Assembly (NCBI GenBank): GCA_025457725.1
Contig: JALOTU010000157.1
Location: 1-6,039, forward strand
Source: Verrucomicrobiota bacterium
Lineage (GTDB): Bacteria > Verrucomicrobiota > Verrucomicrobiia > Limisphaerales > DSYF01
Reading direction: 5' to 3'
Length of the DNA: 6,039 nt
Below the pieces are notes generated by a model. That model was not told where the DNA came from. It saw only the letters and a list, made by a program, of their open reading frames with translations, and did no database searches. Positions 1 through 4,954 of the stretch are shown here, in pieces (the stretch's first letter is position 1; each line of letters starts with the position of its first letter). A program made the translations under genes and the position numbers.

Positions 1-1
1 A

Positions 2-646
2 CACGGGGCCGACCAGTTGAGTCCGGCGGAACTGGTCGCCATTCTTCTGCGCACGGGACTTCGGGGGGCAAACGTTCTGGATGTTGCCCAGCAACTGGTT
101 GGCCGTTTTGGCACTTTGACCCGGTTGGCGCAGGCGACGCAGGAGGAATTGTGCACCGTCAAGGGCATTGGTCGCGACAAGGCGGTGACCCTGATGGCGG
201 CGTTTGCCCTGGCGCGCCGCATGGCGGCGGAGCTCAGGGCCGAATCCCCCGTGCTGGACAACCCGGAGGCCATTGCCAACCTGTTGCGGGAGGAGAATCG
301 CGTCCGCGAGGTGGAGACGCTGCAGGTGGTGTTGCTCAACACCCGGCGACGCCTGATCCGCGTCGAGGAGATTTCCAACGGCACCCTCGACACGATTCTG
401 GTCCATGCGCGGGAGGTGTTCCGCCGGGCCATCATCGCCAACGCCTCCGCGCTGGTCCTGGTTCACAACCATCCCAGCGGCGATCCCATGCCCTCGGAAG
501 CGGACATCAAGATCACCCGCGATCTCATCCGGGCCGGCCAGCTTTTGAAGATCGAGGTGCTCGACCATGTGATCCTGGGTCGCGCCGCCCCCGAGCGGCC
601 GAAAGACTATTCCTCACTGCGGGAACTGGGCTATTTCTATTCGTAA
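2..646 (+). CDS. radC: RadC family JAB/MPN-domain protein, 5' end cut by window
   Basis: This is a RadC (UPF0758) protein. The reading frame is open to the left edge (His-Gly-Ala-Asp-Gln precede the TTG at 17), so the true start lies outside the window. An N-terminal helix-hairpin-helix-like stretch (TVKGIGRDKA, near 155-184) is followed by the JAB1/MPN domain. Its metal-site signature HNHPSGDP at 464-487 has both histidines, and a later Asp follows in PSEAD, giving the H-x-H-P-S-G-D...D pattern. The partner glutamate is probably one of those in REVE near 305-316. The REVF and LDHVI motifs of the family are also present. About 214 residues are visible against a usual 225 or so, so only a short N-terminus is missing. 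RadC was first linked to DNA repair, but its biochemical role is unresolved. The TTG at 17 could be read as a start but falls inside the conserved N-terminal region. Confidence 0.95.
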   Translation, partial: HGADQLSPAELVAILLRTGLRGANVLDVAQQLVGRFGTLTRLAQATQEELCTVKGIGRDKAVTLMAAFALARRMAAELRAESPVLDNPEAIANLLREENRVREVETLQVVLLNTRRRLIRVEEISNGTLDTILVHAREVFRRAIIANASALVLVHNHPSGDPMPSEADIKITRDLIRAGQLLKIEVLDHVILGRAAPERPKDYSSLRELGYFYS

Positions 647-673
647 TCCGCCGTCGACATCCGTTCACCGTCC

Positions 674-702
674 AATGTTACATTTTGTCCCGGGAGCAAA
701 AT
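674..702. repeat. Overlapping small inverted repeats after radC
   Basis: AATGT-T-ACATT (674-684) is a perfect 5-base inverted repeat. It overlaps ATTTTG...CAAAAT (682-702), a 6-base stem extendable by one G-U pair around a CCCGGGA loop. They form an AT-rich island in a GC-rich region, 28 bases after the radC stop. No T-run follows, so a classical intrinsic terminator is not supported. They could be a transcript 3' end, an operator for the next gene, or chance. Confidence 0.3.
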
Positions 703-706
703 CTCA

Positions 707-735
707 TTGCCGCCGGCTTCCGGTGGGTCTATCAC
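707..735 (+). promoter_or_regulatory. Possible sigma70-type promoter for the basic protein gene
   Basis: TTGCCG (707-712) and TATCAC (730-735) are separated by 17 bases. Each box matches the consensus at 4 of 6 positions. Transcription would begin near 742 and leave a leader of about 50 bases before the ATG at 794. The match is weak and rests only on spacing and box similarity. Confidence 0.25.
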
Positions 736-793
736 AATTGGACAATCCGGATCGCCTTCAGGGGTCCACGAGAAAACCTTGGCATTACCAATT

Positions 794-1300
794 ATGAAAT
801 CCAAATCTTCCGGCAAGAAAGCAAAGACGCCCACTCGCGGGGACATTCGAGCCCTATCCGCCGCCACCCAGGCGACGGCCCGACAGGCCGAAGCCGACAA
901 GTTCACGCTCAAGAGCGCGAAGAAGACCCTCAAGCTCGCCAAGCGGGCTTTCAAAAAGGCCCGGCGCAAGGCCAAGGACTCCGTCCGCCTGGCCAAGGAG
1001 AGCAAGGCGGCATGGAAGCAAGCGCTCGCCGCACAAAGGAAGGCCGCCAAGAAATCCCGGGCCGCATTGAAGAAATCCTTGGAGAAAGCGGGGGCGGCGA
1101 AGTCAAAGCCCGCTTCACAGGCTGCCGCCAAGAAATCCCGGCCGGCTCCACGGTTGCAGCGCGCGCGTCGCATCACCACTCCGTCCGTGAAACCGGTGGT
1201 CAGCACCCCGCTGCCGCCGACGCCACCCCTGACCCCGTCGGCCCCGGTCATCAAGCCCGTCGCCTCGGGCAACAGCGGGGCAGCCCCGGCAGTGGGATGA
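794..1300 (+). CDS. Lysine/alanine-rich, histone H1-like basic protein
   Basis: The predicted protein has 168 residues, with about 30 lysines and 14 arginines against 6 acidic residues, so it is strongly basic. It has no cysteine and no signal peptide. Residues 1-16 are a Lys/Ser tail. Residues 17-100 are a Lys/Ala/Arg-rich stretch likely to be helical (KSAKKTLKLAKRAFKKARRK and similar). Residues 115-168 are a Pro/Val/Thr/Ala-rich disordered tail (TPLPPTPPLTPSAP). This composition matches bacterial histone H1-like nucleoid proteins, so DNA or RNA binding is inferred. No fold-level motif proves it. The ATG at 794 was chosen over an in-frame TTG at 707 because the basic composition begins there; no clear Shine-Dalgarno precedes it. 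Codons end mostly in G or C, which supports real coding on this strand. The flanking gaps suggest it is transcribed alone. Alternatives are a ribosome-associated or purely structural low-complexity protein. Confidence 0.72.
   Translation: MKSKSSGKKAKTPTRGDIRALSAATQATARQAEADKFTLKSAKKTLKLAKRAFKKARRKAKDSVRLAKESKAAWKQALAAQRKAAKKSRAALKKSLEKAGAAKSKPASQAAAKKSRPAPRLQRARRITTPSVKPVVSTPLPPTPPLTPSAPVIKPVASGNSGAAPAVG
1043..1141 (+). repeat. 18-base direct repeat inside the basic protein gene
   Basis: GCCGCCAAGAAATCCCGG occurs at 1043-1060 and again at 1124-1141, exactly 81 bases (27 codons) apart and in the same frame, encoding AAKKSR both times. Lysine-rich, alanine-rich coding favours such repeats, but exact identity at synonymous positions hints at internal duplication or recent slippage. 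Confidence 0.7.
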
Positions 1301-1503
1301 CGATGGTTTGGGTCTGAGGGCCGGACGGGTCCGCAGCGACGCGCGTTTGTTGCGGTGCTGTTGCGCTGCGATGAGCAGCGCCGTGTCCAGCGGTGCGACG
1401 AGCGGCTGCAAAGCCCGATTCCGTGCGCGGAACGAGGCCGGGGTCGGCGCCGCGCGACGGCCACTACCCGCCGGAAAGGAAGATGCGCCCGGTCGTCACC
1501 TGC

Positions 1504-1531
1504 TTGCCATTGGGCGGTCCGCCCCTACACT
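1504..1531 (+). promoter_or_regulatory. Likely hisI promoter with palindrome in the spacer
   Basis: TTGCCA (1504-1509, 5 of 6 to the -35 consensus) and TACACT (1526-1531, 4 of 6 to the -10) are 16 bases apart. Transcription would begin near 1538, only about 3 bases before the hisI ATG at 1541, so the message may be nearly leaderless; no Shine-Dalgarno precedes that ATG. A perfect inverted repeat GGGCGG-T-CCGCCC fills 1512-1524, between the two boxes, a position where a repressor could act. The rest of the 1301-1540 gap holds only a small hairpin (TTCCG-TGCG-CGGAA, 1419-1432) and no recognisable gene. Confidence 0.4.
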
Positions 1532-1540
1532 GCGTGGACC

Positions 1541-1930
1541 ATGAGCTTCTATGACAAACTGAAATTCACCGCGGACGGCTTGATCCCGGCCATTGTGCAG
1601 GAGCAATCCACCGGGCGGGTGCTGATGATGGCGTGGATGAACCGGGCTTCAATCGAGAGCACGCTGAAGACGGGCAAAACCCATTTCTGGAGCCGGTCGC
1701 GGCAGAAGTTCTGGATGAAGGGCGAGTCCAGCGGACACGTCCAGGTGGTCAAGGACATCGCGTTTGACTGTGACGGCGACACGCTGCTCATCCAGGTGGA
1801 GCAAACCGGGGCGGCCTGTCATGAGGGTTACCGGAGCTGCTTCTTCCGCTCTGTGGAGGGCCAGGGCGAAACGTTCAAGGTGACCGAATCCCAGCTGCAA
1901 ACGCCCGAGGACATCTACGGCCGGAAGTAG
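1541..1930 (+). CDS. hisI: Phosphoribosyl-AMP cyclohydrolase (HisI)
   Basis: This 129-residue cytoplasmic enzyme opens the purine ring of phosphoribosyl-AMP in histidine biosynthesis, giving the ProFAR precursor. The length fits the stand-alone cyclohydrolase, without the HisE pyrophosphohydrolase domain that is fused in many enterobacteria. The diagnostic metal sites are present. D76-C77-D78-G79-D80 supplies the three aspartates for Mg2+ and the first zinc cysteine, followed by C93 and C100 (spacing C-x15-C-x6-C). The family motifs VLMMAWMN (27-34) and THFWSRSRQKFWMKGESSGH (47-66) are intact. The frame is open upstream to 1355, but family length and N-terminus place the start at the ATG at 1541. 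It is the first gene of a likely unit with the membrane protein and trpE; no other his gene is visible. Confidence 0.96.
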   Translation: MSFYDKLKFTADGLIPAIVQEQSTGRVLMMAWMNRASIESTLKTGKTHFWSRSRQKFWMKGESSGHVQVVKDIAFDCDGDTLLIQVEQTGAACHEGYRSCFFRSVEGQGETFKVTESQLQTPEDIYGRK

Positions 1931-1946
1931 GCTTGCGCTTATTGGG

Positions 1947-1952
1947 TTGAGG
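1947..1952 (+). promoter_or_regulatory. Ribosome binding site for the membrane protein gene
   Basis: TTGAGG ends 8 bases before the ATG at 1961 and contains GAGG, which can pair with the 16S anti-Shine-Dalgarno sequence. It supports the choice of that start and is the clearest such site among the plus-strand genes here. Confidence 0.45.
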
Positions 1953-1960
1953 CCTGCTTC

Positions 1961-2494
1961 ATGGAGGAATCCGTTCCATTTCTCAGCCAGAAATACTGCC
2001 TGTTCCTGACGCTGTTGTTGCTGGCGCGCGGGCTGGACTTTCTGAGCACCTGGATTGCGACGCCCCACCTCGTGCTGGAGGGCAATCCGCTGGCGCGCAG
2101 GCTGGGATGGAAATGGGGCGCGGTTGTCAATTTGGCCCTTTGCCTGTCGTTCGCGATGTTCCCCCTGCCGGCCCTGATCATTGCCACCACCAGCGTGCTG
2201 GTGGCGGCGCACAACTTCGACGCCGCCTGGCTGATGCGCACCATGGGGGAGGAGAGTTATCGAGCCTGGATTTCCCATCAGCACCTGCGGACGCCCGTCT
2301 CGCTGTATCTCCTTTGCCTGTTCAGCAAGACATCCCTGTGGGGTGCCGTGGGTCTCGGGTTGTTGTTGTTTGGCAACGGTCGGTTGGCATCCACCGGCAT
2401 CGGTTTCGGCATGGTGGGTTACGCGGCCGCGGTGCTGGTCTACTCCTCGATTTCAGTCTGGCGTTTGCGGCGGATCACCCGTAATCGTGGATGA
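1961..2494 (+). CDS. Predicted multi-pass membrane protein of unknown function
   Basis: The 177-residue protein is strongly hydrophobic. About four to five membrane segments are plausible: roughly residues 12-32, 52-68, 70-86, 113-139 (perhaps two) and 144-166. A basic cytoplasmic end follows (WRLRRITRNRG). The first segment carries R-G-L-D-F-L-S-T and is followed by E40-G-N-P43. The pairing of an Asp-x-x-Ser-Thr segment with an E-x-N-P turn recalls small uncharacterised membrane families such as DUF5658, but I cannot confirm membership. The loop at 84-112 is the main polar region (HNFD, GEESYRAWISHQH). It lies 30 bases after hisI and 4 bases before trpE, which suggests co-transcription. Its position might mean a role in transport or membrane attachment, but nothing in the sequence shows one. 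Confidence 0.85.
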   Translation: MEESVPFLSQKYCLFLTLLLLARGLDFLSTWIATPHLVLEGNPLARRLGWKWGAVVNLALCLSFAMFPLPALIIATTSVLVAAHNFDAAWLMRTMGEESYRAWISHQHLRTPVSLYLLCLFSKTSLWGAVGLGLLLFGNGRLASTGIGFGMVGYAAAVLVYSSISVWRLRRITRNRG

Positions 2495-2498
2495 TCGC

Positions 2499-4046
2499 AT
2501 GATGCATTCCCCTTCGCTTGATGAATTCGTGCAGCTGGCCGGCCGGGGCAACCTGGTGCCGGTGTCGCGGCGCGTGCTGGCCGACTTCGAAACGCCTCTC
2601 TCGGCCTACCGCAAGATCCGCGGGGAGGGGGAGTCGTTCCTGCTCGAATCGGTCGAGGGCGGCGAACGCCTCGGACGCTACTCGTTCGTGGGTTGCAACC
2701 CCCGCGTCACCATCAAGCAAACCGCCGGCTGGGTGGAGGTGATCGAGGACGGGGCGGTCAAGGAAACCTATCACGTCCGACCCGAACCCGGGCCGGACTC
2801 ACCGATGGTGGTGCGCGACGGCCTGGAGGTGGTGCAGAAGGTGATGAACCGCTACCAGCCCGTCAGCCTGCCGGGCCTGCCGGTGTTTACGGGCGGCGCC
2901 GTCGGGTTCATCGGGTATGAATACATTCACGATATCGAACCGGTGGTGCCGCGTGTGCCGGGGGACGACCTGGGCACGCCGGTGATCTACTTCATCATCG
3001 CCGACGAAGTGCTGGTGTTCGATCGTGTGGAGCAGACCATCACCGTGCTGGTGAACGCCTTTCTTGATGGTTCCCTCTCCCCGCAGGAGGCCTACGAGGA
3101 GGCGACGGATGAAATCGACCGTCTCCTGGCCTTGCTCGAGCAGCCGGCAGCTTACGCGGTGGCGGAGGTTCCGGCGGAGGTTCCCGCCGTGCCGTTTCAG
3201 GCGAACATGCCCAAGGAGCGGCTGCTGGCGAATGTCGCCCGGGCCAAGGAATACATCAGCACCGGGCACATCATCCAGGTGGTTGGATCACAGCGCTTCT
3301 CAGCGCCCGTCAACGCGTCCGCCCTGGATGTGTATCGCGCCGCCCGCACCATCAATCCCTCACCCTACATGTTCCTGCTGGAGTTGGCCGGATTCTCCCT
3401 GGTGGGCGCCTCGCCGGAAATCCATGTGCGTTGCGAGGATCGGCGTGTGGAGATCCGGCCCATCGCCGGCACCCGCAAGCGCGGTCGGACCGGGGAGGAG
3501 GATGCCGCCCTGGAAAAGGAGCTGCTGGCGGACCCGAAGGAGCGCGCCGAACATGTCATGCTGGTCGATTTGGCGCGCAACGACATCGGCCGGGTGTGCG
3601 ACTACGGCACCGTCGAGGTCAAGGACCTGATGATCATCGAGCGCTACAGCCACGTCATGCATATCGTTTCCCAGGTGGAGGGGCGTTTGTCCCGGACAAG
3701 CAACCCTTACGATTTGATGCGCGCCACGTTCCCCGCGGGCACGTTGAGTGGTGCGCCGAAGATCCGTGCGATGCAGATCATCGCGGAGCTGGAACAGACC
3801 GCGCGCGGCCCCTACGGTGGTTGCGTCGGCTACTTCGGGTTCAATGGCAACCTGGATTGCTGCATCACGATCCGCACGGCGCTGCTCAAGGACGGGCGGG
3901 CGTTTGTCCAGGCGGGCGGCGGCTGGGTGGCGGATTCGGATCCGGAGGCGGAGTATCAGGAAACGGTGAACAAGTCGAAGGCGATGCTCAAGGCCGTGGC
4001 CCTGGCGGAGACCTTTGCCCGGCAAAGCCCGCCCTCCGGGGGTTAG
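2499..4046 (+). CDS. trpE: Anthranilate synthase component I (TrpE)
   Basis: The 515-residue enzyme converts chorismate to anthranilate and pyruvate, the committed step of tryptophan synthesis, using ammonia supplied by the glutaminase subunit TrpG. The N-terminal domain (about 19-165) has LLES at 48-51, the motif known for tryptophan feedback binding. The chorismate-binding domain (about 235-503) has INPSPYMF (285-292), PIAGTRKRG (321-329), HVMLVDLARNDIGRV (352-366), SHVMHIVSQVEG (384-395), FPAGTLSGAPKIRAM (411-425) and ADSDPEAEYQET (478-489). The feedback motifs and full length favour TrpE over PabB. Two conserved stretches look unusual: GHIIQVVGSQRF (256-267), where G-D/E-I-F-Q is normal, and GGGWVADSD (473-481), where G-A-G-I/V-V is normal. 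The start could be the ATG at 2499 or 2502, or a GTG at 2487; 2499 leaves 4 bases after the upstream gene. trpG is not adjacent. Confidence 0.95.
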   Translation: MMHSPSLDEFVQLAGRGNLVPVSRRVLADFETPLSAYRKIRGEGESFLLESVEGGERLGRYSFVGCNPRVTIKQTAGWVEVIEDGAVKETYHVRPEPGPDSPMVVRDGLEVVQKVMNRYQPVSLPGLPVFTGGAVGFIGYEYIHDIEPVVPRVPGDDLGTPVIYFIIADEVLVFDRVEQTITVLVNAFLDGSLSPQEAYEEATDEIDRLLALLEQPAAYAVAEVPAEVPAVPFQANMPKERLLANVARAKEYISTGHIIQVVGSQRFSAPVNASALDVYRAARTINPSPYMFLLELAGFSLVGASPEIHVRCEDRRVEIRPIAGTRKRGRTGEEDAALEKELLADPKERAEHVMLVDLARNDIGRVCDYGTVEVKDLMIIERYSHVMHIVSQVEGRLSRTSNPYDLMRATFPAGTLSGAPKIRAMQIIAELEQTARGPYGGCVGYFGFNGNLDCCITIRTALLKDGRAFVQAGGGWVADSDPEAEYQETVNKSKAMLKAVALAETFARQSPPSGG

Positions 4047-4053
4047 TGACGTG

Positions 4054-4120
4054 CCGGCTGGAAAGCCGGGGTTACGGAGCGGCAAGCGGCTCAGCGTGTT
4101 CGTTTCCATCGCTCCGGCTT
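4054..4120 (+). other. Pair of hairpins with an alternative pairing after trpE
   Basis: CCGGCT (4054-4059) and AGCCGG (4064-4069) form a perfect 6-base stem closed by a GGAA (GNRA-type) tetraloop, beginning 8 bases after the trpE stop. CGGAGCG (4075-4081) and CGCTCCG (4110-4116) form a perfect 7-base stem with a 28-base loop. A second CCGGCTT (4114-4120) can instead pair with AAGCCGG (4063-4069), which would break both hairpins. No T-run follows, so this is not a classical intrinsic terminator. It may be a 3'-end structure, a dispersed palindromic repeat or a regulatory switch. Confidence 0.4.
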
Positions 4121-4153
4121 GAATGGCGGTGAATCGTCGAGGGGGGATTCAAC

Positions 4154-4183
4154 TTGCCCGCCCCCGGACGGGCCTGCTAGGTT
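4154..4183 (+). promoter_or_regulatory. Possible promoter of the FAH-family gene
   Basis: TTGCCC (4154-4159) lies 18 bases before TAGGTT (4178-4183), which is preceded by TGC and so resembles an extended -10 element. The TAGGTT box itself matches only 3 of 6 positions. A start near 4190 would give a leader of about 9 bases with no Shine-Dalgarno. An inverted repeat GCCCG...CGGGC (4156-4160 and 4169-4173) overlaps the -35 and spacer. Support is weak. Confidence 0.25.
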
Positions 4184-4198
4184 CCTGTCCCAGCTTCT

Positions 4199-4954
4199 AT
4201 GGCTTCCATCGGTCGATTTCAAAAGGGAGAGGAGATCTTCCATGCCAAGGTGGTGGACGGAGAGCTGTATCGTCTTCGGGGCGATGTTTTCGGGTCCCCG
4301 AGCTTTGACAAGCGTCCCACCCCCCGCAAGGGACTCCGCACTCTGGTACCGGTGGCTCCTTCCAAGATCGTCGCCGTCGGGCTGAACTACAAGGATCACG
4401 TCCGGGAAACCGGCAAGTCACTTCCGAAAAGCCCGATCATCTGGTTCAAGGCGACCACGTCGCTGATCCCTGACGGGGCCAAGATCGAACTGCCCTTTCC
4501 CAATCACCGGAACGATTACGAGGCGGAACTGGCGATTGTGATGGGGCGGCGGTGTCGGAATGTGACGGCGGCGGCGGCGGCCCGCTACATCCTGGGTTAC
4601 ACCTCCGCGCAGGACATCACCGATCGGACGATTCAAGCGGCGGAGGGGCAATGGGCGCGCAGCAAGTCCTTTGACACCTTCACGCCGCTGGGGCCGTACA
4701 TCGAGACCAAGATTGATCCGCACGATCTGACCCTCCAGTTGTTCCAGAACGGGCAACTGCGCCAGAACGGGCATACTTCGGAGATGACCTTCAACTGTTT
4801 CCGGATCGTCAGTTTTGTCTCCACCAACATCACCCTGTTGCCTGGCGACGTGATCCTGACCGGTACTCCGAGCGGCATCGGCCGGATTCAGTCGGGAGAC
4901 CGGTTGGAAGTGCGGATTCAGGGCATGGCCCCGTTGGTCAACGCGGTGAAGTGA
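4199..4954 (+). CDS. Fumarylacetoacetate hydrolase (FAH) family enzyme
   Basis: This 251-residue cytoplasmic protein belongs to the FAH / FAHD1 / HpaG fold family, metal-dependent enzymes that hydrolyse, decarboxylate or isomerise 2-oxo acids such as acylpyruvates, oxaloacetate or catechol-pathway intermediates. The N-terminal part (1-50) is the small domain. The core follows with GLNYKDHVRE (61-70), metal ligands E108 and E110 in DYEAELAIVMG, D139 in QDITDR, SKSFDTFTPLGPY (155-167) and GDVILTGTPSGIG (216-228). All three acidic metal ligands are present, so it is probably active. The exact substrate cannot be read from the sequence, and no catabolic gene cluster is visible. The ATG at 4199 puts the N-terminus where family members usually begin; no Shine-Dalgarno is seen. 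A 152-base gap separates it from trpE, and its 3' end overlaps the convergent kinase gene by 17 bases. A run of five alanines at 124-128 comes from a short CGG repeat. Confidence 0.93.
   Translation: MASIGRFQKGEEIFHAKVVDGELYRLRGDVFGSPSFDKRPTPRKGLRTLVPVAPSKIVAVGLNYKDHVRETGKSLPKSPIIWFKATTSLIPDGAKIELPFPNHRNDYEAELAIVMGRRCRNVTAAAAARYILGYTSAQDITDRTIQAAEGQWARSKSFDTFTPLGPYIETKIDPHDLTLQLFQNGQLRQNGHTSEMTFNCFRIVSFVSTNITLLPGDVILTGTPSGIGRIQSGDRLEVRIQGMAPLVNAVK

Noticed and set aside
151..1317. Plus-strand 388-codon frame crossing radC and the basic protein gene
   Set aside because: It overlaps the clear radC frame and has Gly/Arg/Pro/His-rich composition typical of an out-of-frame reading of GC-rich coding DNA.
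637..1464. Minus-strand 275-codon frame as a real gene
   Set aside because: Most of it mirrors the Lys/Ala-rich gene on the plus strand and is Leu/Phe/Arg/Ala-rich, with no family motif. It also overlaps the radC end. Kept only as a low-interest observation.
1308..1544. 78-codon frame in the gap before hisI
   Set aside because: It has no recognisable motif, is rich in Arg/Ala, runs into the hisI start and covers the likely promoter.
2400..2499. Tryptophan-rich leader peptide or attenuator before trpE
   Set aside because: The upstream sequence is the coding end of the membrane protein with only one nearby Trp codon, and there is no terminator hairpin with a T-run.
4054..4070. Intrinsic terminator after trpE
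   Set aside because: The hairpin is strong but is followed by GGTTACGG, not a run of T, so I list it as a structure of unknown role.
3360..4109. Minus-strand 249-codon frame opposite trpE
   Set aside because: It lies opposite highly conserved TrpE motifs and is rich in His/Arg/Gln/Leu, as expected for an antisense shadow.
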